The notes: generated by a model not told the origin, from the letters alone. DNA of 7,549 nucleotides from Planctomycetaceae bacterium (GCA_007695205.1 REEF01000518.1:1-7549), one strand, 5' to 3'. Positions 1 to 6,073 are shown, numbered from the stretch's first letter. Numbers and translations are program-made.

Positions 1-19
1 ACCACGCCTTCAGCGTGCG

Positions 20-40
20 AAAGGTGCCACCCACCTATCG
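20..40 (+). repeat. 21-base dispersed repeat, copy 1
   Basis: This copy begins AAAGGTGCCACCCACCT and ends ATCG. The same 21 bases recur at 7274-7294 and 7400-7420, and with one change (A to T at position 18) at 7313-7333. The core can pair AGGTG with CACCT around a 5-base loop. It lies directly before a 9-base tandem array, the same arrangement as at the right end of the window. The function is unknown to me. Confidence 0.9.
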
Positions 41-47
41 ATATCAA

Positions 48-92
48 TCAGACAGGTCAGACAGGTCAGACAGGTCAGACGGGTCCGTCAGG
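48..92 (+). repeat. Tandem 9-base repeat array, left
   Basis: There are three identical units TCAGACAGG (48-74), a fourth TCAGACGGG (75-83) and a degenerate fifth TCCGTCAGG (84-92). The unit fits the degenerate pattern TCRGRCRGR that also describes the array at 7340-7393. It follows the 21-base repeat copy at 20-40 by seven bases. Confidence 0.9.
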
Positions 93-113
93 CCACGGTG
101 GTCTGGAGTTTTA

Positions 114-139
114 TGCCGGAATAAGCCCTACATTCGGCA
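114..139. other. Imperfect hairpin upstream of operon promoter
   Basis: TGCCGGAAT (114-122) pairs with ATTCGGCA (132-139), with one bulged G and a 9-base loop. Short T and A runs flank it outside the stem and could extend the pairing. It lacks a downstream T-run on either strand, so a terminator role is only a possibility. Confidence 0.35.
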
Positions 140-152
140 AAATCCGTTGCAC

Positions 153-182
153 TTGACTTGCTTCCGTAGCCGATGCAACAAT
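153..182 (+). promoter_or_regulatory. Possible sigma70-type promoter of the rnf operon
   Basis: TTGACT (153-158) matches the -35 consensus at five of six bases. After an 18-base spacer, AACAAT (177-182) matches the -10 consensus at four of six. It sits about 65 bases before the first start codon, where an operon promoter is expected. A 6-base inverted repeat, GTTGCA (146-151) and TGCAAC (174-179), brackets the spacer and could be an operator. Only sequence resemblance supports this. Confidence 0.35.
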
Positions 183-236
183 ACCGGTTTAGGTCGTCCG
201 GCATGGTTCGGGCAGGACCGATGCTAAGCTGTGCTG

Positions 237-241
237 TGAGG
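237..241 (+). promoter_or_regulatory. Ribosome binding site for a TTG start
   Basis: TGAGG (237-241) lies 7 bases before the TTG at 249 and supports that start. A second purine run, AGAGGG (243-248), abuts the TTG. It would suit the next in-frame TTG at 261, leaving the start uncertain by four codons. Confidence 0.45.
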
Positions 242-248
242 CAGAGGG

Positions 249-557
249 TTGACTTCGAATTTGGGTCCGTCCAATCGAGAAACGGCGGCAGATGTCCGCA
301 ATCAATGTAGTGGCTGCGCGGGTGGTCCGTGTTCTCTTGCGCCGTCGGATCAGCAGCAGGTCTTGCACGGCTGGCGGTTTTCTCTGGCGTCGGTCGTCTT
401 TTTTCTCCTACCGCTAGCATGTGCGATCCTCGGTGCCCTTTGCTGTGGGGGTGGGGCTAACAGGCAACTGGCGGGCACGCTCGTAGGTCTGGTGATCGGT
501 CTGGTCGCCGCCGGATGGTTCGCCAGGGTGTTTGGCGGGCGGGAGTCCATCGCATGA
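249..557 (+). CDS. RseC-like small membrane protein leading the rnf operon
   Basis: A 102-residue protein starting with TTG (the only in-frame start class available near the ribosome binding site; TTG at 261 is an alternative). The N-terminal part has a cysteine cluster CSGCAGGPC (Cys20, Cys23, Cys28). Two hydrophobic helices follow at about residues 45-67 and 74-95, separated by a short Cys-Cys-Gly-rich loop, and a short basic tail ends the protein. RseC proteins have a cysteine-rich segment followed by two transmembrane helices. In several phyla an RseC-family gene directly precedes rnf genes, and in enterobacteria RseC works with Rsx to keep SoxR reduced. This protein is shorter than E. 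coli RseC (about 159 residues) and lacks most of its N-terminal domain. It overlaps rnfC by four bases (ATGA), indicating translational coupling. Its role, perhaps assembly or maintenance of the complex, is inferred; similarity is motif-level only. Confidence 0.55.
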   Translation: MTSNLGPSNRETAADVRNQCSGCAGGPCSLAPSDQQQVLHGWRFSLASVVFFLLPLACAILGALCCGGGANRQLAGTLVGLVIGLVAAGWFARVFGGRESIA

Positions 558-1954
558 TGAATATCACGAGTTGGTTTGGTGCACGATCCTCGGTGGGCAC
601 CTTTGTGGGCGGTATCCACCCGCCCGAGGAAAAAGAACTGGCTGCCGACGCGGCGATCGAGGTGCTGCCGTCACCTCGCGAGGTCCGCATTTCGTTGCTA
701 CAGCACTTGGGGGCCACCTGCCAGGCGACGGTCAAGCCGCGTCAGGAGGTCCACGTCGGTGACGTGATCGGCCGTTCGGACGCGTTCGTCACGGCGCCCG
801 TTCATGCTAGCATCGCCGGGGTGGCTCAGCGTGAAAGCGTAGCCACGCTGCCTAATGGCCGCCACGTGCCGGTGATCCCGATCAAGGCGGCGGCCGAGCA
901 GGCGTTTCGGGGCAGTGCACTGCTGGCGGACATCTACGGAGGGCCCTGGCCACTGGACGAAGCCCAGCGGCTGGATCCTAAGGACATCGTCCAAGCGGCT
1001 CGCGAGGGCGGGTTGGTCGGGTTGGGCGGCGCGGCTTTTCCGACGCATGTCAAGCTGGTCCGCAATGACAAGTTCCCGATCGACACGGTGATCATGAACG
1101 GCTGCGAGTGTGAACCGTACTTGACCGCCGACGACCGGGTGATGTTCGAGTTTCCCGAACCGGTGATCGCGGGGACGCTGCTGTCGATGCGAGCCGTTGG
1201 GGCTCAGCGGGCCTTGATCTGCATCGAAGAGAACAAGCCGCGAGCGATCGAATCGTTGCGCGCGGCGGCCGCGGGCACGGCGGTGGAAGTGGTTGTGCTG
1301 AAGACCAAGTACCCGCAGGGCGGCGAGCGGCAGTTGGTATTGGCGGCTACGGGCCGGACGGTACCTGGCGGCGGATTGCCGTTTCAGGTGGGCGTGGTGG
1401 TCGTGAACGTGGCCACGGCTGCGGCGTTGGCGCGCTCGGCGCTGCGAGGCAAGCCGTTGACGCATCGAGTGGTGACCGTGTCGGGCGCCGGAATCCGGCA
1501 GCCCAAAAACGTGCTGACTCCGCTGGGCACGACCTATGGCGAATTGATCCGCTACTGTGGCGGCGTGACGGGCGATGCGATCCGCGTGGTTGCCGGTGGG
1601 CCCATGATGGGGTTCACGTTGAGTTCGGCGGATGAGAAGTCCGAATTGATCCCGACCCCGGTGACCAAGGGCACCAGCGGCATCACCGTGCTGACCGATC
1701 ACGACGTCCATCGCAGTGAGCAGACCGCCTGCATTCGTTGTGGGCGGTGCGTCGAGGTCTGTCCCATGCGTCTGGTGCCGACTCGGCTGGCTTTGGCAGC
1801 TCGAGCCCAGCATCGCGAGGTGATGGAACGTTATCATATCGGTGCGTGTATCGAATGCGGTTGTTGTGCGTTCACATGTCCGGCCAGTATCCCGCTGGTC
1901 CAGTTGATCCGTGTGGGCAAAGTGATGATTCAGAACATGGATAAGAGATCCTGA
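554..1954 (+). CDS. rnfC: Rnf complex subunit RnfC (NADH/FMN, 2x[4Fe-4S])
   Basis: A 466-residue peripheral subunit that exchanges electrons with NAD(H). The N-terminal GGIHPP motif (19-24) and the following barrel-like region are typical of RnfC. GLVGLGGAAFPT (153-164) is the glycine-rich nucleotide-binding stretch, and NGCECEPY (182-189) belongs to the flavin-binding region shared with the NuoF/Nqo1 fold. Near the C terminus are two ferredoxin motifs: Cys393/396/399/403 and Cys432/435/438/442, each ending CP. The start at 554 is preferred because GGGAG (541-545) lies 8 bases before it and the ATGA overlap couples it to the upstream stop. The ATG at 557 is equally possible. An ATG at 515 in the same frame lies inside the upstream gene and adds residues unlike the family. 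The length and motif set look intact. The twin ferredoxin motifs and lack of nqr-type neighbours separate it from NqrA. Confidence 0.97.
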   Translation: MMNITSWFGARSSVGTFVGGIHPPEEKELAADAAIEVLPSPREVRISLLQHLGATCQATVKPRQEVHVGDVIGRSDAFVTAPVHASIAGVAQRESVATLPNGRHVPVIPIKAAAEQAFRGSALLADIYGGPWPLDEAQRLDPKDIVQAAREGGLVGLGGAAFPTHVKLVRNDKFPIDTVIMNGCECEPYLTADDRVMFEFPEPVIAGTLLSMRAVGAQRALICIEENKPRAIESLRAAAAGTAVEVVVLKTKYPQGGERQLVLAATGRTVPGGGLPFQVGVVVVNVATAAALARSALRGKPLTHRVVTVSGAGIRQPKNVLTPLGTTYGELIRYCGGVTGDAIRVVAGGPMMGFTLSSADEKSELIPTPVTKGTSGITVLTDHDVHRSEQTACIRCGRCVEVCPMRLVPTRLALAARAQHREVMERYHIGACIECGCCAFTCPASIPLVQLIRVGKVMIQNMDKRS

Positions 1955-1966
1955 AGCGACCTTGTT

Positions 1967-3043
1967 ATGAGTGTTGGTACTTCCACTTTGCCATCGAACG
2001 CGCCGGATTCTGTCGAGCACAGTCCGACCGTCGCGTCGTTGCAGATCGCTCCTTCCCCGCATTTGTCGGACCGTTCCCTGTCGACGCAGCGCATGATGAT
2101 CGAGGTGATCATTGCGCTGTTGCCGGTCATGGCGGTGGCCGTCTATGTATTTCAGTGGTATGCGGTAACCAGCATCGGGCTGTGTATCCTGGTTTGCCTG
2201 GGCGCCGAAGCGGGCTTGAACCGCTTGGCGGGCAAGTCGCAGACCGTCGGCGATTGGTCGGCCGTGCTGACCGGCTTGATCCTGGGTCTGTCGTTGCCGT
2301 GGAACGCGCCCTGGTACGTCGCGGTGGTCGGTTCGCTGGCAGCGATCGGCTTGGGCAAAGCCGTGTTCGGCGGGTTGGGCTGCAACATTTTCAATCCGGC
2401 GATGGTGGGCCGCGCCTTCGTGATGCTCAGTTTCGCTCGCGAGTTGGGCGCGGCGGCGTATGTGGTGGTCGAATCGCAATTGACGGTGGTCACCGAGGCG
2501 ACGCCGCTGTCGCTGGCCAAGCAGTTCGCCGCCGATCTGGCTGCGGGTCGGGTCACGGCGGGTGATGCTCGTTTGCAGATCGAATCGGCCGAGCGGTTTT
2601 GGGCGCTGTTGGTCGGCCAGGTGAACGGTTCGTTGGGGGAAACCAGCGCGATTGCGATCCTGTTGGGTGGCATCTACCTACTGGCGCGGCGCGTGATCTC
2701 CTGGGAAATCCCGCTGGGCGTGGTGCTGGTCTCGCTGGTATGTGTCGAACTGAGCCATCTGACCGGCCAGACGTTGTTGAGCCCGATGAATCATTTGATC
2801 TCCGGTTCGCTGCTGTTCGGCGCCGTGTTCATCGCCACCGATCCGGTCACCAGCCCTGTAACTCGCTGGGGCCGATTCGTGTATGGGTTGGGCATCGGGT
2901 TCTTTGTCGTGGTGATCCGGGTCTTCAGCAGTTATCCGGAGGGCCTGATGTTTGCCGTCTTGTTGATGAATGCGACGGTCCCGCTGTTGAATCGCTGGAC
3001 CATCCCCAATCCGCTGGGCGGTCCCGTGCCGAAGAAGGGATGA
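1967..3043 (+). CDS. rnfD: Rnf complex membrane subunit RnfD (covalent FMN)
   Basis: A 358-residue polytopic inner-membrane subunit, homologous to NqrB, that carries covalently bound FMN and is part of the ion-translocating core. After a poorly conserved hydrophilic N terminus (about 1-30) comes the family block starting SPHLSDRSLSTQR (30-42), which leads into the first helix. CNIFNPAMVGR (139-149) contains the conserved NPAM motif. TEATPL (176-181) is the flavin attachment site, with Thr179 the expected acceptor. TDPVT (291-295) lies in the conserved C-terminal helices, and the end, MNATVPLLNRW, is also typical. The gene starts 12 bases after rnfC with only a weak ribosome binding site, consistent with coupled translation. 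Its stop overlaps or abuts rnfG. The attachment motif lacks the aspartate usually found three residues before the Ser/Thr: Thr173 is there instead. Confidence 0.97.
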   Translation: MSVGTSTLPSNAPDSVEHSPTVASLQIAPSPHLSDRSLSTQRMMIEVIIALLPVMAVAVYVFQWYAVTSIGLCILVCLGAEAGLNRLAGKSQTVGDWSAVLTGLILGLSLPWNAPWYVAVVGSLAAIGLGKAVFGGLGCNIFNPAMVGRAFVMLSFARELGAAAYVVVESQLTVVTEATPLSLAKQFAADLAAGRVTAGDARLQIESAERFWALLVGQVNGSLGETSAIAILLGGIYLLARRVISWEIPLGVVLVSLVCVELSHLTGQTLLSPMNHLISGSLLFGAVFIATDPVTSPVTRWGRFVYGLGIGFFVVVIRVFSSYPEGLMFAVLLMNATVPLLNRWTIPNPLGGPVPKKG

Positions 3044-3045
3044 TG

Positions 3046-3687
3046 ATGGATCCGGAAACGCAGAAAAACCGCAATTACCTGCAACAGGCCTGGCTGGTGT
3101 TGCTGCTGGGGTTCCTGTACGGTGGTGCGTTGGCGGGCGTGCATACTTCGCTGGCGCCTCGGATTGCGGAGAACCGCTTGCAGGAGACGTTGAACGTCAT
3201 TCCGGACCTGGTCCCCGGCGCGGTCATCCAGCAGACCGAGATGTTATCGATTGCCGGGCCTGGGGGGCAAATGGAACGCATCTATCGCACGGCCGATGCC
3301 GCAGGCCAGCACAATGGCTGGGTCCTGGTCGCGGCGGGCCAGGGATTTGCGGACAGGATCGAGATCCTGGTCGGGCTGGACCCGCAATTCACCACGATCA
3401 CCGGCGTCTACGTCCTGGACCAGAAAGAGACCCCCGGTCTGGGAGACGATATCCGCGACGCCGAGTTTTTGGATCAGTTTCGCGGCAAGTCGGCAGACAT
3501 ACCGTTGAGTGTCGTGAAGATGTCGCCTTCCTTGCCCGGCGAGGTCCAGGCATTGACCGGCGCCACGGTTTCCACGTGGGCCGTTTGTGATATCGTCAAT
3601 CAGGCCATCGACCAGTGGCGTGATCCGATCCTGGACCAGCAAGTATCGTCCGCGAGTGGCACGAGTTCGGCCGACGAGATCCCCTGA
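3046..3687 (+). CDS. rnfG: Rnf complex subunit RnfG (covalent FMN, periplasmic)
   Basis: A 213-residue subunit with one N-terminal transmembrane helix (about 15-34) and a periplasmic FMN-binding domain, homologous to NqrC. KETPGLGD (127-134) is the family motif beside the flavin. LTGATVST (170-177) is the covalent attachment site, with Thr174 the predicted FMN-bearing residue and ApbE the enzyme that loads it. Three consecutive ATG codons occur at 3040, 3043 and 3046. The purine run AAGAAGGG (3032-3039) is best spaced for 3046, while 3040 would give a 4-base ATGA overlap with rnfD; the difference is two residues. The usual aspartate three residues before the Ser/Thr of the attachment motif is Gln168 here. 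The hydrophilic Ser-rich tail after about residue 197 is probably not conserved. Confidence 0.95.
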   Translation: MDPETQKNRNYLQQAWLVLLLGFLYGGALAGVHTSLAPRIAENRLQETLNVIPDLVPGAVIQQTEMLSIAGPGGQMERIYRTADAAGQHNGWVLVAAGQGFADRIEILVGLDPQFTTITGVYVLDQKETPGLGDDIRDAEFLDQFRGKSADIPLSVVKMSPSLPGEVQALTGATVSTWAVCDIVNQAIDQWRDPILDQQVSSASGTSSADEIP

Positions 3688-3738
3688 TGGGCATTTCGAC
3701 CAGTATGGGCCAGGAAACATTTTGAAGGCATAAGAATA

Positions 3739-4356
3739 ATGGCAGCAGCTTCCCCCACCGCCCTGGAGCGATTCCTGAACGGGATCATTCCGGAGAATCC
3801 CGTCTACCGTCAGTTGCTGGGCATGTGCCCCGTTCTGGCGGTCACCGGCGCGATGAAGCCGGCATTGACCATGGCGGCGGCCACGGCTTTCGTGCTGATC
3901 TGTGCCAATCTGCTGATCAGTTTGATCCGCGGTCTGTTGAAGCCTCATCTGCGAATTTTGGTCTTTACGATGACCATCGCCACGTTCGTCACGATCGCCG
4001 ACCGTTTCCTGGCGGCCTATTTGTACGACATGAGCAAGGAACTGGGTCCTTACGTGCCCTTGATCATCGCCAATTGCTTGATCATCTCCCGCTGTGAAAT
4101 CTGTTCGTCCAAGCAATCCGTGGGAGTTGCGTTTGCCGATGGGGTCGGCATGTCGCTGGGGTTCGCCTTGGCGTTGGCCAGCATCGCCACGGTCCGGGAG
4201 ATTTTGGGTTCGGGCACTTGGTTCGGGCTGACCGTGCTGCCGTCCTTCTGGCCGACTTGGGGCATCATGGTTTTGCCGCCCGGCGCTTTTCTGGTGCTGG
4301 GGCTGCTGCTGGGGTTGGTCGAGTGGATTGGGCATCGGCGAGCGACATCGACGTAG
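3739..4356 (+). CDS. rnfE: Rnf complex membrane subunit RnfE
   Basis: A 205-residue membrane protein with about six helices, homologous to NqrD, which pairs with RnfA to hold an iron-sulfur centre in the membrane. NPVYRQLLGMCPVLAVT (20-36) contains conserved Cys30. IIANCLI (109-115) contains conserved Cys113, and MVLPPGAFLVLGLLL (177-191) is the family C-terminal helix. The stretch after Cys113 reads SRCEICSSKQ, whereas the family normally has GRAEAFASKN. This adds Cys119 and Cys122, a CxxC not expected in this protein. The ATG at 3739 has GAAGG (3724-3728) 10 bases upstream. It follows a 51-base gap, the largest inside the operon, in which I see no further signal. The stop codon overlaps the ribosome binding site of rnfA. 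Confidence 0.96.
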   Translation: MAAASPTALERFLNGIIPENPVYRQLLGMCPVLAVTGAMKPALTMAAATAFVLICANLLISLIRGLLKPHLRILVFTMTIATFVTIADRFLAAYLYDMSKELGPYVPLIIANCLIISRCEICSSKQSVGVAFADGVGMSLGFALALASIATVREILGSGTWFGLTVLPSFWPTWGIMVLPPGAFLVLGLLLGLVEWIGHRRATST

Positions 4357-4359
4357 GAG
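4356..4359 (+). promoter_or_regulatory. rnfA ribosome binding site overlapping the rnfE stop
   Basis: GGAG lies 9 bases before the rnfA ATG. Its first G is the last base of the rnfE TAG stop codon, so ribosomes ending rnfE are placed to start rnfA. Confidence 0.7.
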
Positions 4360-4368
4360 ACGACAAGC

Positions 4369-5064
4369 ATGGACAACGTGGCGTTGCTGGTGCAGATCTT
4401 TTTCGGCGCGGCTTTGATCAACAACTTCGTGCTGCATTACTTTGTCGGCATCTGTCCGTTTCTGGGCGTTTCCCGGCGGATCGACATGGCGTTCGGCATG
4501 GGCTGCGCGGTCACGTTCGTCATCTCGATCGCCGCGTTATTGAGCTGGACATTCACCTATTACATCCTGCGTCCGGAAGCTCCGCTGCCGGCCTGGTTCT
4601 GGCGTATGGCGGGCGGCGACCCGGAAGTACAGATCGATCTGTCGGTGCTCAGCTATATCATGTACATCTTTGTGATCGCATCGTCGGTGCAATTCGTCGA
4701 GATGTACGTCCGCCGCTTTTTCCCGCCGCTGTACAAATCGTTTGGCGTCTTCCTACCGTTGATCACCACCAATTGCGCCATCCTGTTCGCCTGTCTGGAG
4801 ATCATGAAGAACCTGCAGGACCCCACGCAGTTATGGGGCCTGCCCGAGGCATTGACGTTGGCGGTTGGGGGCGGAGTCGGTTTCACGTTGGCGATCGTCT
4901 TGATGGCCGGAATCCGCGAAGAACTCGAACTGTGCAACATCCCCAAGCCATTGCGAGGCGCGGGGATCACCCTGATCGTGGCCGGCATCATGGCCATGGC
5001 CTTTATGGGCTTTACCGGCGTCGACCAGGGCATCCAGAATATCCTGAACGCGATGATCGAATGA
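4369..5064 (+). CDS. rnfA: Rnf complex membrane subunit RnfA
   Basis: A 231-residue membrane protein homologous to NqrE and to RnfE, in opposite membrane orientation. With RnfE it forms the membrane site through which electrons pass. INNFVLHYFVGICPFLGVS (18-36) carries conserved Cys29, and PLITTNCAIL (130-139) carries conserved Cys136. The C-terminal FRG-like and AFMGFTG motifs are also present (LRGAGITLI, AFMGFTG). Two features are unusual. First, about 20 extra residues (roughly 68-90, rich in Pro and Trp) lie between the second and third helices, making it longer than the usual 190-195 residues. Second, after Cys136 the family's GVA-type residues are FAC, adding Cys142. Cys46 in GMGCAVTF is a further cysteine. 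A good ribosome binding site (GGAG, 9 bases before) and the 12-base gap after rnfE support the start. Confidence 0.96.
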   Translation: MDNVALLVQIFFGAALINNFVLHYFVGICPFLGVSRRIDMAFGMGCAVTFVISIAALLSWTFTYYILRPEAPLPAWFWRMAGGDPEVQIDLSVLSYIMYIFVIASSVQFVEMYVRRFFPPLYKSFGVFLPLITTNCAILFACLEIMKNLQDPTQLWGLPEALTLAVGGGVGFTLAIVLMAGIREELELCNIPKPLRGAGITLIVAGIMAMAFMGFTGVDQGIQNILNAMIE

Positions 5065-5077
5065 GGGCATCGGACCG

Positions 5078-5992
5078 ATGACCATTGTTTTTACGTTGAC
5101 CCTGTCCGCCGTGTTGCTGCTGCTGCTGACCGTGGCCATGGCACTGGTGTTGGGCTGGGCGAATCAAGCCTTTTATGTGGCCGTGGATCCCTTGGTCGAA
5201 GCGATCGACCGCGCGCTGCCCGGCGCCAATTGTGGTGGCTGCGGCTATGTGGGATGCAACGAGTACGCGGTCGCAGTTGCCAAGGGCCAAGCCGCATTGA
5301 ACCTGTGCGCGCCGGGCGGCACCAGTTGCATCGAAGCGTTGGCCGAACTGACGGGCCAGGAGGCGTCGGCGGCGTTGCCTTACCGCGCCGTGGTCCATTG
5401 CGCCGCGACTCGCGACCAACGTCTGCCTCGGGAAAAACCTTTGTATCTGGGCGAACCGACCTGTGCCGCGGCTAATCTGGTGGCCGGGTTCCAGGGTTGT
5501 ACCTACGGGTGCTTGGGGCTGGGGGATTGTGTGCGAGCCTGTGATTATGATGCCATCCACTGCATCGATGGCGTGGCCGTGGTGGACTATGATCAATGTA
5601 TCGGCTGCAAGGCCTGTGCGGCGGCCTGCCCGCGGAACATCATCAGCATGGTCCCCTTCAAAGCCGATCGGATGCTGGTCGTGGCGTGCTGTAACCCGGA
5701 CAGCGCCGCAGCGACTCGAGCCGTCTGTCCGATCGGTTGCATCTCTTGCAGTATGTGCGCCAAGAAGAGCGATCTGATGGCGATGGAAAACAGCTTGCCG
5801 ATCATCGATTACGACGCCTACCAAAACGAAGACGACTTTGCCGTGGCGTTGGAGAAATGCCCCAGGGAAAGTTTGATCTTTGTCGGGAAACCCAGCCCTA
5901 GCGACCTGGAAAAAGTCGCCGACGAAGAGATGCCCGAGCGAGTCGAAGCCGATTTCCAGACGACGGTCGACAAGACCGAATGGTGGGGATAG
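5078..5992 (+). CDS. rnfB: Rnf complex iron-sulfur subunit RnfB
   Basis: A 304-residue subunit that accepts electrons from reduced ferredoxin. An N-terminal membrane anchor (about 4-26) is followed by the RnfB-type cluster domain with Cys52, 55, 60 and 77. A central double-cluster ferredoxin has Cys141/145/151/155 (CTYGCLGLGDC motif) and Cys174/177/180/184. A C-terminal ferredoxin-like unit has Cys217, 221, 224, 227 and 261. In that last unit Ser231 replaces the fourth cysteine of the first motif, and Tyr248, Glu251 and Phe254 sit where the first three of the second motif are expected. It probably holds one cluster rather than two. A charged tail of about 40 residues ends EWWG. The long, multi-cluster form is the clostridial/Bacteroidetes type; E. 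coli RsxB has about 192 residues. AGGG (5064-5067) lies 10 bases before the ATG, 13 bases after the rnfA stop. This is the last gene of the operon. Confidence 0.96.
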   Translation: MTIVFTLTLSAVLLLLLTVAMALVLGWANQAFYVAVDPLVEAIDRALPGANCGGCGYVGCNEYAVAVAKGQAALNLCAPGGTSCIEALAELTGQEASAALPYRAVVHCAATRDQRLPREKPLYLGEPTCAAANLVAGFQGCTYGCLGLGDCVRACDYDAIHCIDGVAVVDYDQCIGCKACAAACPRNIISMVPFKADRMLVVACCNPDSAAATRAVCPIGCISCSMCAKKSDLMAMENSLPIIDYDAYQNEDDFAVALEKCPRESLIFVGKPSPSDLEKVADEEMPERVEADFQTTVDKTEWWG

Positions 5993-5998
5993 GCGGAA

Positions 5999-6073
5999 GG
6001 GGGTCGGGAGTCGTTTTCGGAGAAGCCGCTTTCCATGTGGTAAAACGTTGCCCGAAAACGACTCCCGACCCCC
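5999..6073. repeat. Long perfect inverted repeat between convergent genes
   Basis: The arms at 5999-6020 and 6052-6073 are perfect reverse complements over 22 bases, around a 31-base loop. The left arm runs from GGGGGTCGGGAG to CGTTTTCGG. With a two-base bulge the stem could extend to AA/TT outside. It begins six bases after the rnfB stop and ends 23 bases before the apbE stop, so it could end or insulate transcription from both sides. There is no T-run after the stem on either strand, so it is not a classical intrinsic terminator. It could equally be a dispersed palindromic (REP- or MITE-like) element. Confidence 0.85.

Larger units (their letters stand above)
1..248. other. Left intergenic region, no gene seen
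   Basis: I see no convincing coding sequence here. Open frames that cross it are built from the tandem 9-base repeat and have no recognisable protein motif. The first bases (3-17) can fold into a small stem, CACGC with GCGTG around a 5-base loop, cut close by the window edge. Then come a 21-base repeat copy, a tandem 9-base array, a second hairpin and a possible promoter for the operon, each listed separately. Confidence 0.6.

Noticed and set aside
147..162. Sigma54 promoter (TTGCAC, 5 bases, TTGCT)
   Set aside because: The -12 part fits, but the essential GG of the -24 element is TG. The overlapping sigma70-like pair is at least as good.
15..227. Small protein-coding gene in the left region
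   Set aside because: The frame consists largely of translated 9-base repeat (RSD units), has no ribosome binding site of note and no conserved motif.
93..248. FMN riboswitch or other structured leader before the flavin-dependent operon
   Set aside because: I could not find the conserved FMN riboswitch segments. The only structure is the small hairpin at 114-139.
698..2479. A very long open frame (593 codons) antisense to rnfC and rnfD
   Set aside because: Its product is dominated by Arg, His, Gln and Asp with no motif. It is the shadow of GC-rich codon use in two well-identified genes on the other strand.
3244..4437. A 397-codon open frame antisense to rnfG and rnfE
   Set aside because: It has the same composition-driven shadow character, no family motif, and spans two confidently identified genes.
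554..5992. Na+-NQR (nqrA-F) instead of Rnf
   Set aside because: The first large subunit has two ferredoxin motifs as in RnfC, a multi-cluster RnfB is present, and there is no NqrF-type FAD/2Fe-2S gene.
5999..6073. Insertion sequence remnant
   Set aside because: The inverted repeat encloses only 31 bases and no transposase-like coding sequence. No target-site duplication could be recognised.
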